Assembly (NCBI GenBank): GCA_001466705.2
Contig: LATX02000187.1
Location: 620,001-684,000, forward strand
Direction of reading: 5' to 3'
Length of the DNA: 64,000 nucleotides
Origin: Moniliophthora roreri
Lineage: Eukaryota; Basidiomycota; Agaricomycetes; Agaricales; Marasmiaceae
Shown here: positions 26,195-38,143 of the stretch, piece by piece
Position numbering within the stretch: position 1 is the first letter of the stretch
Layout of the letters: every line of letters begins with the position of its first letter
Position numbers and translations under genes: made by a program
Notes under the pieces: model-generated
Seen by the model: only the letters and a program-made list of their open reading frames with translations
The model's database searches: none
What the model was told of the DNA's origin: nothing

Positions 26195-29100
26195 TAGCCT
26201 ATGTTCATTCGTTATGTAGTACACGCCTGAAAGAAATGTGTTGGATAGTTCAATACATATATAGTTGTCCACACGCTGGCATTAGATTCGGTAGACGCAG
26301 GGTAAATGTAATGAACTGGGCATAGTGACGGTTCTGAGAAGTCCTTCTCGAGCCCTTAGCTAGCCAGTGACGTGACAGAATGGAATTGAGCACGGTTCAT
26401 TTGCGTTCATCATGACGCCATTCGTCTCCATTCGCGGCGAATTTTGACCAGTACCAGGGACAGATATTGAAGAGGTAGTTGAATGTGGTGGGAACTTTGG
26501 AAATAGCGGCGAAGGAGTCGGATGAAAACAACACTTGAACTGACCCAGTCTCATTCGGTCGGGTAGGTTCTCGGCATCGACAAGGTTTTGCTTTTAGAGG
26601 ACACGGAGATGCAGGCTGGATGGACACAAGCCTACAGGAGCATGCTTGTATGTACCATCTTACGTTGATTTTGGATCCGATAGACAGGCTCAATTCCAGC
26701 ACGCATAATCATACCACCACGGCATCAAATTCGACGATGGAAACCCATACGCTGTCTGTCCGATATCCTTGGCACGGAGCATATGCGGCAGCTGTTATTC
26801 AGGGGGAGAACGCGTGCAGGTTGGACACTGGCAGAGATCGATGTCGTTCGAGTCCTCATAGAACACCCCCAACTCCGTCTCCATTGCAGACTTTCCCCTC
26901 GCAGAACGAACTAATGGCGAATTCCTGGTCTCATGCCACACGATATGACAGCATGCCTTGCTCCTGGCTCTGAAGGAGCTCTAGTGAAACCAGAGTGAAA
27001 CTCAGAATGCTCTCCCGGGACCATCAACGTTTCTGTAACGTTCCTCTGTTCCTCTGTTCCGCTTATCCCTGTCTCCCATCCAGCAGTCCCATCGAAATCC
27101 TCTGATAGAAGGATTTCCATAAAGTCATCGTCATTTAGTTTGGGGGATGAAGGCTACATCTAGATCATTGAGAGGCGGACTCGTTTTTCCTTGTCCAAAC
27201 TGGACGGATGCTACTCCAAGTCCATTGCCGCTGTCACAGTCGGATGAGCGAACCAGATCGATGCCTAGCCTTTCGAATTTCTCGGACATTGCTACCTCGT
27301 CGACAGTGGCTACCAAAGGCTTCTCCCAGCGTCACTTCGGCTTTTGTTGGTTCGGGGCTGACTGCTTGGAGCTATGTACCGCGCAGTAAACTTTCCGTGA
27401 ACAGGGAAACACCTCTGTGGCCGGATAAGGATGTGCAGAGCGGGATCGTAGTTTTTCTCCTGAGACCTCGGCCGGAAGGCTTCGATGGGTCATGAGGTTC
27501 TCGGATGGGTTAGAGGTGCTCTGGGTTTGGGTGACGCTGCAGCTTGTCTTCACCTTCCTGGAGAGTTACACGCCTTATCAGCAGCAGACTCAAGAGTCCA
27601 GACTCCAGGTTTCAAGGAGGACTCACTTTTGTTGGTCTGTCGGTCCACCCTGCCACATTTTTCTAGCGTCGCCGGATCCTTCGTCAGATATTCGCTCGTC
27701 AAGGCTATACCTTAATGACCGGCTGCTCTAGAAGATAGAGTTTAAATATAGCTTCCTCGGATAACCAATCCTGCTGTCGGATGTACTTTGTAGAGGCGTC
27801 GAACACGAACGACAAAAGTATCAAAGTCGGCGAAGTATGGCTATGATGGGTGAAGAAACGGCGTTCTCCGAGTGCTTTTTAGGACGCCCCAGTACGGAAC
27901 AAAAGCTGGAATATGTAGGACGTCAATCGCGAATGCCAGCAGTCAGCCATGATGTTGGGACCTCCAGTCAACGAAATGTGGACGGTTAACGCTGCCCAAA
28001 CGGCGACGCGACATGGAGGAAAAGGCTGGGATTCCTAGCTCGAAGATTAATTGATGCGGCCGGGACCTTGGTCATCGAATTTTTGGGTGGGGTTCCCGAG
28101 GAGATCAGCGACAACAGAGGGCTCTCTCACTTCCACGAAAAAGGACATTATCTACAAGTGTGGCATGCTCTTCCTGGAAGATTCTGGCATGCTGCAAAGA
28201 ATTTTTACTGTCCTGGCGGATCTTGCATTTAAGCACCTTGCTCTAAAAAGCCTTTTCACAACCTGTGCTTTTACCTCCATCCTTCATTATCACACCTCCC
28301 TCTATCGTACCATCTCTCATCCTTAAGATCTGAAAATGTCTACCGACCCGATAGACCCCTGTGAGTTTCACTGTTTTCTTACTTTTAGCCCTATGGCGTG
28401 TCTGGACTTCGCTTACTGGATTTTTGCGACTCAGGAAAAATCCGACCCCGCTGTTTGTGATATCTGCGGTCGTACGGTATCCAGAGGAACAGACCTGGCT
28501 CTCCACCGTAAAACGCATTTGTCCCCAGAGGAACGAGCCGCTGTGTAAGTATTCTAATCATTCTCTCCACCGTTTTCAGAGCCTCACATTTACTACTAGT
28601 GGATATCAATGCCCAGAACCAGGATGCACATTCAAATCTTTGCAAAAATCCAACTTTAATACCCACAGGAACACCCAGTAAGTAGCTACTGGTTCTGCTC
28701 TAGAATTTGAAGGCTAATTTATACGACTGGGGTAGTCCAGCACGTTAATACGCCCATCGCCAGTGTTGAGGAATCAATGGTCATCGTAGACGGCCCAAAA
28801 TGCATCGTACCTGTAGAATTCCCATTTAGCATTCATCACATTTTCTTCCTCTTGTATCAGTACAAGTCACCGCATGCATCGTCCAGGCTGCTCTTAATGG
28901 ACTCTTATGTTGTTATGCTCACGGTCGACCGCTATGAGATTGAGATTGTCAAAATGTACATCATAGCCCACGAAGAATCCTTTCCTCTTCGACAAGACGA
29001 CTTGCAGTTCGAGCACACTGTAATGTCATGCAGGAAAAACTTACCTTTGTTACTCGTGGTCTTCTCAGGACAGGTGCAGTAGAGTCATGCAGTTAGGTTT

Positions 29101-29283
29101 GTTTTGAAGGCTCCGAGCACAAGTAATAGACCACGCAAAAGCAGCCAAGAATGAAATTAATACATAGTTGAAACCAAGGCCGATTCGACCTTTTCGCTGA
29201 TGTCGTGGACCCGACCGAGTTGCCTCCTCCGGTTGGCTAACCATAACGCATCAATCTCACATAAACCATGAAAGGGAATGCAA
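26195..29283. other. 3.1 kb segment present in block A, absent from A'
   Basis: Comparison of A with A' shows continuous similarity up to about 26194 (GGCATGAAGG) that resumes at about 29270 (CCATGAAAGG); A' reads straight across at about 45776-45790 (GGCATGAAAGTG). The segment holds the C2H2 gene at 28336. It also holds minus-strand frames at 26911-27120, 27131-27316 and 27332-27553 that I cannot recognise, and otherwise nothing clear. Insertion in A or deletion in A' are both possible. Confidence 0.6.
28336..28789 (+). CDS. C2H2 zinc-finger protein
   Basis: Exon 1 starts MSTDPIDP at 28336 and contains the first finger CDICGRTVSRGTDLALHRKT plus the final histidine (C-x2-C-x12-H-x3-H). A donor at 28545 and an acceptor at about 28600 join GYQCPEPGCTFKSLQKSNFN then THRNT. 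Read without further splicing the chain ends at TAA 28679-28681 and lacks the last zinc ligand. A good donor there (GTAAGTAGC) and an acceptor at 28740 instead give a histidine in the right place and a stop at 28787-28789. Product is about 125 residues with two fingers, presumably a DNA-binding regulator. Targets unknown. An intron within 28361-28435 is also possible. Confidence 0.5.
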
Positions 29284-29413
29284 AAGTCAATTATTATGAG
29301 TGTAAAGATGCTATGGGGTATTGAGTATGATAAGATGCTTTGTAGGCATACGCAGGGTTCCGAAAGCATAAACCCGTATCCCCAGAGCGACTCGAGCATG
29401 CTAAATCCGGCCT

Positions 29414-29895
29414 TTAAAGGCTGACGTTGATGGGCGTGCAACCAAGAGCAACAATACCATTCTGTCACGCATCGCTATCAGTATCCAGAACGAAAAGGAA
29501 AGGAAGGAAGGATACGCACAAAGTTGTTGTTCTCACAGCAGACAGTCTGTGCACTGCAGCTGTTGCCACCGAGGCCAAGAGCAGAGATGGGGGAGCAAGT
29601 GACACCACTACACCAGAACGATGAGCATCAGAGAAGCGAACGAGCGAAATGAAAAGCGTACACTTGGCCAGTGACACTCTGGATAGCGATTCCAAGGAGG
29701 CCAAGGAGACCTGCAGCAGTTGGAGAGTTGGCGGCTTGGACCGAGTTGCAGCACTACAGGAAAAGGAGTGTCAGTCAAGTTCAAAGAGGAAAAGCTTGGT
29801 GCAATACGAACATGAACAGGACCGGTGCTGCATTCGCTGGCGGCAGCAAGGACAGAGAAAGTAGTGAGAGCGAAAGCAACGGATTTGGTGAACAT
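29414..29895 (-). CDS. Class I hydrophobin, copy 1
   Basis: Four exons, about 103 residues. It starts [20 protein letters not shown], a signal peptide, so the product is secreted. Eight cysteines follow in hydrophobin order: C in [10 protein letters not shown] in [11 protein letters not shown] in [12 protein letters not shown] in GNSCSAQ, CC in TVCCENNNF and C in [12 protein letters not shown]. After signal removal the protein should self-assemble at air-water interfaces and coat aerial hyphae or fruiting bodies. Introns are 51-60 bases at conserved hydrophobin positions, including one just before CC and one before [13 protein letters not shown] box lies 90 bases upstream. The paralogue at 45919-46402 differs at few residues. 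Confidence 0.93.
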
Positions 29896-29984
29896 GGCTG
29901 AGAGTCGGGTCGAGTTGAGGCTGAGGAGACTCTGGAAGGCGTTGGTAGTTGTAGAACTGAGGAATGTTGATAGATAGGTTGGCT

Positions 29985-29990
29985 TTTATA
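29985..29990 (-). promoter_or_regulatory. TATA box of hydrophobin 1
   Basis: TATAAAAGCC on the minus strand about 90 bases before the ATG. The same element at the same distance precedes hydrophobin 2. Confidence 0.7.
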
Positions 29991-30485
29991 CCGACGAAAA
30001 GGGTCCGTGCGTAGTAGGCGACGAGACGCCGTGAAGGCGAATGGAGATTTGGACACGGTGAGTTATCCACGAGAAGATTAGCGGGGGCGGCGTGTTTTCT
30101 TGGATGTCACATTCGAGTCAATTGTGAGGTTTACAGAAATAACGATAGCCAGACACGCGTGTACGAAGCGATGGTCCAGATTCCGGACATCTAGACAGCG
30201 GAAATAGCGGGCTGAGCGTTGGCCGCAGCTAGAATAGTATTTAGTATTGAGCCTGTTGTCCAACTCACATCGACTGGAGCCCATTGAAACTTCTCCAAAG
30301 CGGCCCATTCTTCCGGCTCCCAAACTACCTTTGGATTGTTTTGCACCTCCGCAAGAAATTGACTCCGTCATATAACAGCAATACGTGAATTGCCCACGGC
30401 CAGCCTGCTCCGACTCAGAGTCTCCGTCGTCTAATACGTGAACTATCCAGCTTGCTCCGATTCAGGGTCGTCACTGCTGGCCGGA

Positions 30486-31170
30486 CTTGAGAAATTGAAA
30501 CCTCATATATACCAGGCTTTTTTAACCGAAAATGCTGGCACGGTAAATCATTTTGAGATCTTTGTACAATGTTATAGGTCGCAGTAGAGACCCTACATTT
30601 GGAACGACTATCAGGGATTGCTGGAGGATTGGGGGTGAGTCGCCTTTCGATCCTTTCTTTGTGTATGTCGAATACTTGGGATTATGTTCTTTCGGAAATA
30701 GTCACAAGGTAAGAGTTTTCGGCGCAGTAAACCCTTTCATTGGCTTGAAAGATGTAAAGAGTACTAGCGCGTCAAGAATGTAACCGAGAGCGAGCCTCAG
30801 CGCAGTTAGTATGGGATCCTTGGCAAGTTTAGACCAGTCCTGTATCTTCCTGGGTGTAGCTCCCGTCTAGCAGGATTCAACACAATGCAGAAATGTTTCT
30901 TGGTAGTCTGAAGCAGCCTTCCAGGGTTGTCCGGATCGTTACCTGCAATAGCGGCCTGCGGAGAACGCTTCACAAGGATAGGGATTTTCATTGACCGTTT
31001 TTTGAACTGAAGTTAGCCTCGAGTCGTCTGCAACATGTCTTTGTTGTGGGTAGAATGAGCCAACAAGCGTGCAAGGCATTGGGTGTAGGGCCAGAAGTTC
31101 CACGTGCTTTTTCGACGCGCCTACGTGACATTGACAAACAAAAGTGTCACGCGTTCTTTCAACTACCATC
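30486..31170. other. No recognisable gene; SMC2 upstream region
   Basis: Spacer between block A and SMC2. A 76-codon frame at 30553-30783 is not recognisable. Confidence 0.5.
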
Positions 31171-34100
31171 ATGCGGATAGAAGAACTGGTCCTGGAAGGT
31201 TAGAAATCTTGGTTTGTTCCTTGATTATCTACTGAAAATAACTCAGGATTCAAGTCATATCCCGGTCGGACCCAAATATCCGGCTGGGACCCGTCATTCA
31301 ACGCTATTACTGGTTTCAATGGATCCGGCAAATCGAACATTCTTGACGCGATTTCCTTCGTTCTTGGTCTTACCAACATGTCTACGGTATGTCTTTATGA
31401 CTTTATTGCTGTAAATGTAATAATACTCTGCCAGATGCGTGCTCAACACCAAGCAGACCTCATCTACAAAAAAGGCCAAGCTGGTGTCACCAAAGCCAGC
31501 GTGACAATCGTTTTCAACAACTCGGATAGAGATAAGAGTCCGCCAGGGTACGAGAACTGCTCTCAGATTACCGTGACGCGACAGGTGCGTTGCAATCTCT
31601 ATCGTCATTCAATCCTCGACTCACCACCCCTAAAGTTCGCGCTGCCCAACATCTCAAAATACCTCATAAATGGCCACAAATCTCAACAACAGAACGTTCA
31701 AAGGCTCTTCCAATCTGTTCAGCTCAACATCAACAATCCTAACTTTGTAATCATGCAGGGAAGGATCACCAAGGTACACCCTGCATTATCTCCCATATGA
31801 TCCAGGGCGTAGCTCATGATATAATAGGTTCTCAATATGCGACCACAAGAAATTCTCGGTATGGTTGAAGAAGCTGCCGGCACGCGCATGTACGAAGAAG
31901 GGAAAGACAAGGCTCGCAAGGCCATGGCGAAGAAGCAAAAGAAGCTGGACGCCGACAATCTGACGCTCACGGAGGAAATCATCCCTCACGTAGAGAAACT
32001 CCGCGAAGAAAAACGTACTTTCCTCGAGTTCCAGAAGGCTGAGACAGAGAAGGAGCGTATCGAACAGGTTTTGGCGGGGTGGAAGTGGCAGGATGCGATA
32101 AATCGGCAGGAGGGGAGTAAGCATGACATCGGAGCCAAGAAAGAGGAAATCGCTGAAAAAAAGGCCGAGCAAACGAAGAAGACGCACGAGATTGGCGTGG
32201 CGGAGAAGGAGATGGCGCGTGCGCAAAAGGCGAGGGAAGATGAGTTAAAGAAGGGCGGCAAGTTGAGTAAACTTCAGGAGGAAGTTGCTGAGCTCGATAA
32301 GGCTGTTGTGAAGGTCAGGACTCAGGCCGAAATCAAAGAGGGCAGCATCAAAGAGGAAGAAACACAGATTGGCGTTTCAGAAGGCGAGGTTAAGGACGTG
32401 AGTGAGCGTCTACCCGGTAGAACTGAATGGTCAGCTAATGTTTTGGTCAGTTGGAGAATTCCTACTCCGAGAAGAAACAGGAAGTAGACCGACTCAAAAC
32501 CGAGTTCGACAAGATTGACGGGCAGGCCAAGGAGAAGCAGGAGAAGCTGAACAGGGACGAAGAATTACTCCAGACGTTGCAGACCGGTCTCTCCTCCAAG
32601 AAGAACAACGCTGGTGGCGGTGGTGGTGGTGGTGGCTACATGGGTCAGCTTGCTGATGCTGAAACCAGACGCCGAGATGCTCAGGTCGAAGAAGAGCAAA
32701 GCAAACGCAAACTCGGGATGAGGCAGAAGGAGCTCAAAGATACTGAGGAGCAATACAAGAGGGTCGAGAAAGCTGCAGGAGATAGCAAGAAACGGGTCGA
32801 CCAAATGAGAGGTGTCGTCGAAGGATGCAGGCGCAAGCTGAACGATTGTGGGTGGACAGAACAAATGGAGAAGGAAGGTGAAGAGAAGATCCAGCAGCTG
32901 AAACAGGAAGCAATGCGACATACAGATGTGAGCCATTCCTACTGCCTCAATCCGCACAAATCTTAACTGATCCCGTCTAGCGAGTTGAACAAGCCCGCCG
33001 TAACCTCGGCAGTCTTGACTTCGAATACGAATCTCCAGGTCCTCACTTTGACAAGCGAAAGGTTAAAGGACGCCTCGGAAAACTTATTCAGTTGAAACCG
33101 CAAGACTACAACAAGGGACCTGCACTCGAAGTCACCGCAGGCGGTAAACTATACCAAGTCGTCGTACAAGACGAAAAGGTTGGTAAAGACCTGCTCACGC
33201 ACGGTAAACTCAAGAAACGTGTTACACTTATCCCACTCAACAAGATTCAGGCGTATAAGGCTTCTGCTCAGGTTCGTTTTCTGTTTACCTATCACCTCAC
33301 TTATTGACTTAACCTCAACACACAACAGAAAGTCCGCGCGGCAACTGATGCTGCACCCGGCAAAGCTCGTCTCGCTCTCGACCTCATCTCTTATAACACT
33401 GAAGTCGAGAGTGCCATGACCTACGCATTCGGATCTACGATTGTCTGCGACGACGAATCCTCCGCCAAAGTGGTTACTTTCAACAAGAACATTGGATTAC
33501 GTTCGGTGACCCTCGAAGGAGATGTCTACGATCCCAACGGTACTCTATCCGGTGGATCTGCGCCTCAGTCAAGCGGGATCCTGATCAAGGTACAAGAGGT
33601 GTTGGAGATCGAGAATGATTTGGAGAATGCGAAGGAGGCGTTGATGGAGGCAGAGAAAGAGTGGAATAGCGACAGGACGAAGAGGAAAAGAGACGAATGG
33701 AGAAGATTGACCAGGGAGTTGGAGATCAAGGAGCATGAGCTCAGGCTGGCAGAGCAGTCTTTGGGGGAGAGTAGCGCTTCTAAGGTACGTGCCATCACTT
33801 CCGTTGTGCTCTTGATACTGACCCGTCAATGCCAGCTTGCAGCACAAGTTGACGAGTTAAACCAGGCAATTGCCGAGTTGACTACAACCGTCGCAGCTGC
33901 TCAGGAGAGGCAGAAGCACGCTGATGCCGAGATAAAGGAGCTGAAACGTGATATGGAGGAGTACAAGAACAACAAGGAAGGCAAGATTGACGAGCTCAAG
34001 GTTTGTCCATCTTCCCTGAGTTGAGGTGACGACTCCTGATATCTTATTCACAGGAGAGCATATCAAAGCAAAAGTCCGCCATCCAGAAACAACAAGTCGT

Positions 34101-35478
34101 CGTGAAGACCAAGCAGAAAGAGGTTCAAACGGCCACCCTTGAACTCGGTTCGCACTTTTGGCTTTTCTCTCTTGTGCCATCAACTAACACTGATCACAGA
34201 ACAAATCCAAACCGATATCGATACCGCCAAATCCAATGTCCAGCAAATCAAAGCTGGCATTGTCAAACTGGGCAAGGAACTCGCCTCTCTCCAATCTGAA
34301 ATCACCTCGAAGGAAGCTGAATCCGCCAGGGCGAGCGAACGCCTTGAAGAAGAGCTCAAGTCACTCAAACGCTTTGATGCAGAGATTACTTCGCTAGAGA
34401 GGACGATCAAGGATAACAAGAAGGCCGTAGCCCAGATCGACGAGGATATCAAAACACTTACACAAGAGATTGAAGGGTGCAAGAAGGCCGCGGAGCATGC
34501 GAGAAACGAAGCGAACAAGTTGGAGAAGCAGTATTCATGGATTGAAGAGGACAAGCAGTGGGTGTCGTATTTCTTTCTTCTCTTGGATTTGAGCAATACT
34601 GATTCAAGCCTAACACAGCTTATTTGGCGAACCCGGAACCAAGTACGACTTTGCTTCAATGAACATTAAAGATATGCATGAGCAAGCTGCGCAGCTTGAA
34701 GAGACGTTACGGGCCAAGAAGAAGAAGGTCAACCATCGCGCTGTTAACATGCTGGACGAGTACGTCTGCTGTCTTTCTCTCATCTCTGATCTCATCACCG
34801 CCTCGCAGCGTCGAAAAGCGCGAAGCCTCACTCCGTAAAAACATCGCTACTGTCGTCAAGGATAAACAAAAGATTGAAGACACCATTGAGCACCTCGACA
34901 CGGAAAAACGTCAGGCGCTTGAGAAGACCTGGTCAAAGGTCGATAAAGACTTTGGTGCAATCTTTGCCGAACTTCTCCCTGGCAACTTTGCCAAGCTCGT
35001 ACCCCCCGAAGGCAAGGACCTCATGTCCGGAGGACTAGAAGTCAAAGTCCGCCTAGGGAGCGTCTGGAAACAATCTCTTACTGAGTTATCCGGCGGGCAG
35101 AGGAGTCTCATCGCGTTGTCCTTGATCATGGCTTTACTCCAGTTTAAGCCTGCGCCAATGTACATTTTGGATGAAATTGACGCAGCGCTGGATTTACAGC
35201 ATACGGCCAATATTGGGCATTTGTTCAGGTCCGTTTCTGTTTTTTTTTTTTTTTTTTTCCTCATGTGCTTGGTGTGTATTCTGATAATGCGTGACAGAAC
35301 TCGCTTCAAAGGCAGTCAATTCATTGTGGTCAGTTTGAAAGATGGGTTATTCAACAATGCGAATGTGTTGTTTAGGACGAGCTTTAGAGATGGGACGAGT
35401 GTGGTTGAAAGGGAAGAGAGGAGAAGTGGGAGTGCGCTTTATGATGTGGAGAGAAGGGCTGCTGGGGCTGGGAGATAA
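31171..35478 (+). CDS. smc2: Condensin subunit SMC2
   Basis: Fourteen exons, about 1,200 residues, the usual SMC2 size. SMC2 pairs with SMC4 as the ATPase core of condensin, which compacts mitotic chromosomes. It starts [10 protein letters not shown] then FKSYPGRT; Walker A is [23 protein letters not shown]2-type features follow: [33 protein letters not shown], the [11 protein letters not shown] block and [10 protein letters not shown]. Two long coiled coils flank the hinge ([36 protein letters not shown]). The C-terminal head has the [18 protein letters not shown] signature, Walker [17 protein letters not shown] and the end [21 protein letters not shown] run of eight glycines (about 32613-32637) interrupts the N-terminal coiled coil. 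All catalytic motifs are present. Confidence 0.95.
35243..35260 (+). repeat. Poly-T run in last SMC2 intron
   Basis: Uninterrupted T tract of about 18 bases inside the intron before the last SMC2 exon. It looks like a normal, if long, pyrimidine-rich stretch. Confidence 0.8.
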
Positions 35479-35909
35479 GCGTTGCACAGGGGTGTGGGAG
35501 CGGAAGGCGATGAATATTTATGAATCTTTCTTGGTGTCCGCATTTCTTGTTTCCGTTGCTGTTTCTGTGACTAGTGTAAATGTACAATGTAATATAGCTC
35601 ATATTCGCGTCTCTTGGGTATAGGGATCGACGTTTAGTAGAACTTTCTCTTCAAGCAAGGGTATGTTATCTACGCAGACAAGCAGAAGTATGTATGAAGA
35701 GAAAAGAGTTCGTTAAAGTGAAGCATTTAAAACTGATCGTGGTAATGTGGTGTGGTATCATTAGCTACTTCATTACATCGCATCGCATCTCCCACCCACC
35801 CAACACTTCTTCAGACCTCTCATCTACTTCCCTTCCTCCTGCGCCTACTCTATCCCAAAAAATTCGTGTCCGTAGGTACTCCCAATCCAGACACGGAAGC
35901 CCACCCGCG
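35479..35909. other. Convergent 3' region of SMC2 and SKT5-like gene
   Basis: The two genes converge here, so it should contain both polyadenylation regions. No clear further feature. Confidence 0.5.
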
Positions 35910-38143
35910 CTACATAATAACACACTCGTCTTTGGCTTGTTGTCTCGTCGGCCTTGCCATTCCTCCTCCCTTTGACCCAGCACGCTTCATCTCTGTCAGC
36001 CGATTCATCGCTCGTTTGTTCCCTTGCGCTGAGGAGCGGTGTCAGCATTCAGTACGAAAATCAACCTAGGAATAGAACACACCAGCGGCCCTCATATACC
36101 ATCTCCTAGCAAACTCAACATCCTGCTTAATCCCAATTCCCACTTCCGCGTAGTATCCTACGGCATATTCCGCTTTAGACAATCCCTTATTTGCAGCTCG
36201 TCGTGCCCAGAGGTACGCTTCTGAATCGGATTGCTTGAGGACACCTTCCGAACCGGTAAGGTACCTACATTTTGCCTTATTTGCGAAACTTTCTTTGAAA
36301 GGGAAAAAAATAAAGTGACACGTACCACCCTGAAAGTGCAAGTTCAGCCTCCGCATCACCCTTCTCCGCAGCTTTAGTATACCATGCGATACTTCTCCTA
36401 GGATCCACAGGACATCCTAGCGTTCCGTACTCGTAACATTGACCGAGTTTGTATTGAGATTGCGTGTATCCCAAGTGAGCGGCTTGGGTGAATAGTTGTT
36501 TTGCGTAGAGGGGATCTTGAGCGACTAGGCTGTGTGGTTGGTGCGTTAACTTTCTTGTGTAGGAGGGAGCGAATGAACCGAGACGTACCCCCCAGCACCA
36601 CTCTCATACAATAGCCCTAGTTCATGTAACGCGTGCGGATTCTCTTCATCTGCTTGTTCAGCTGCTCTCTTGAGCCAACCAACAGCTTCTCGGGGACTCT
36701 TTTGCTCGCCTAGCAAACCGTTTAACAGGATCATACCTGCCTCATGTATGATCAGCACTAAAGAATGGAGGATGAAAAACCCGAAACGCACGCACCCAAC
36801 TTGTACATGGCAGCCGTATCCCCCAAACTCGCTGATTTTCGATAAAAAGCAGCTGCACGAAGCGGATCTCGTCTAGTACCTGCACCAATCTCATTACACA
36901 CTGCAACACGATACGCCGCCGCCGGGTGATTTGATTTGGCAGCCTGAAGGTATAAATGGTATGCGCGTTCGTGGTCGACCTGCAACCCCAACGCTCCACT
37001 GCCATAACACCCTGCAAGGTAAAATTGAGCTTCCGGGAACGCCTCTCCCTGTGTTGCAAGTCTTCTAAACACCTTTAGTGCCTCTTGTACCAAATACTCG
37101 CTATACTTTTTCGCATTCCTCTCTTGTCCACCGTTCCCAGCTAGTTGACGGATCTTGCGCGCAGCATCAACGAGATACTTTGCATAGAGGAAGTGGGCTT
37201 CGGGATCTGGATCGCTTTTGATTCTCTGGCGGTAGGAATCGATGTATTCTTTAGTGTATGGAGGTGTGGATAGGTCGACGGCTTTTGATTTGACTGTATT
37301 GGGTCTGATGGTGGCGGATTCCTGACGAGGGCCTAGCTGAGGACGCATTTCAAAATCACCATCATTGGAAGGTGCTATAGAGGGGGCGTAGGATTGAGTT
37401 GGTGTTTGCGAGTGGATGGAAGCGGCGTATTCGTGGGGAGGTGGCGGTGCATAGTTGGCGTTGGGATCATGAGGGTAGTGTTGTGGGTGACCAGGTGGAG
37501 GGAATGAAGATGTCGATGCGGCTGGGTTGAACGGAGCTTGTTGGTAGGGTATCGAGCCTAACGACGATTGGGAATGGGTATATCCTGAATCTCCGTATAC
37601 CGACGGAGGCGGACCTGCATTCGGTGGTGGTCCCATACCCAACACATTAGACGCCGCTGCATAGAGATGATCGTAACCAGCACCCTGTTGTTGAGGTGGA
37701 GCCCAATGCTGAGGCGGAGGAGCATAATAAGAGTCTGGTGCGCTAATAAAGCTGGCTTGGTCGCTGCCTGACAATCTACTGCTCGTATCAAAGTTGTCAT
37801 GTTCTGGGATGGTGTGTTGAGGTCGGTATTGATGATAATGAGCAGGAGGCGGACGGATGCTTCTCATTGACATGGATGATTTGGATCTCTGAATTGGGTC
37901 CATTGCATTTGCAAGGGGATCTGTGAGACGTAGCTGGTCAAAGGCAGCTGCTGGATCGTATGGAGGTGGCGCATGGCCAGGTAGTGGAGGCGGAGGACCT
38001 GATTGTGGTTGGGGAGACAGAGACGGCGTGGATCGGTTTTCGTGTGCCATGACTGTGAAGCTGTTAGCAGTGTAATTCAGAAATATGCAAATCCACATAC
38101 ACTTTGGTCGAATATCGAGGCCAGATGGGTTTGCCTCTGACAT
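35910..38143 (-). CDS. Chitin synthase regulator, SKT5/CHS4-like, Sel1 repeats, CAAX box
   Basis: Six exons or so, about 650 residues. The start at 38143 gives MSEANPSGLDIRPK, spliced to FMAHENRSTPSLSPQ. The N-terminal 270 residues are proline/glutamine/tyrosine-rich and disordered. Then come Sel1-type helical repeats, for example EAHFLYAKYLVDAARKIRQL, EAQFYLAGCYGSGALGLQVD, AAAYRVAVCNEIGAGTRRDP, AMYKLG/MILLNGLLGEQKSP, QYKLGQCYEYGTLGCPVDPR and AEYAVGYYAEVGIGIKQDVE. This is the architecture of Skt5/Chs4, the prenylated activator that brings chitin synthase III to the membrane. Splicing the last intron (about 36020-36074) gives an end rich in basic residues, RPTRQQAKDECVIM, a farnesylation CAAX box like that of Skt5. 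Without that splice the frame would stop early at GVFYS. Confidence 0.85.

Larger units (their letters stand above)
22785..30485. repeat. Segmental duplication block A
   Basis: Aligns in the same orientation with 42410-46935 (A'). Shared anchors: GTAATGCTCGTTTGCAAG at the left end, repeat unit 3/4, TGCTCAAAAATGCAGGCATG near 26170, the hydrophobin gene with its TATA box, and a right end around GAAATTGACTCCGTCAT and CCGATTCAGGGT. Block A has about 3.1 kb (26195-29283) that A' lacks. Confidence 0.85.

Noticed and set aside
26911..27553. Possible minus-strand multi-exon gene
   Set aside because: Three consecutive frames look mildly protein-like, but no motif, start or reliable splice sites could be found.
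26195..29283. DNA transposon with terminal inverted repeats
   Set aside because: The two ends compared in reverse complement show no convincing inverted repeat, and no transposase was found.
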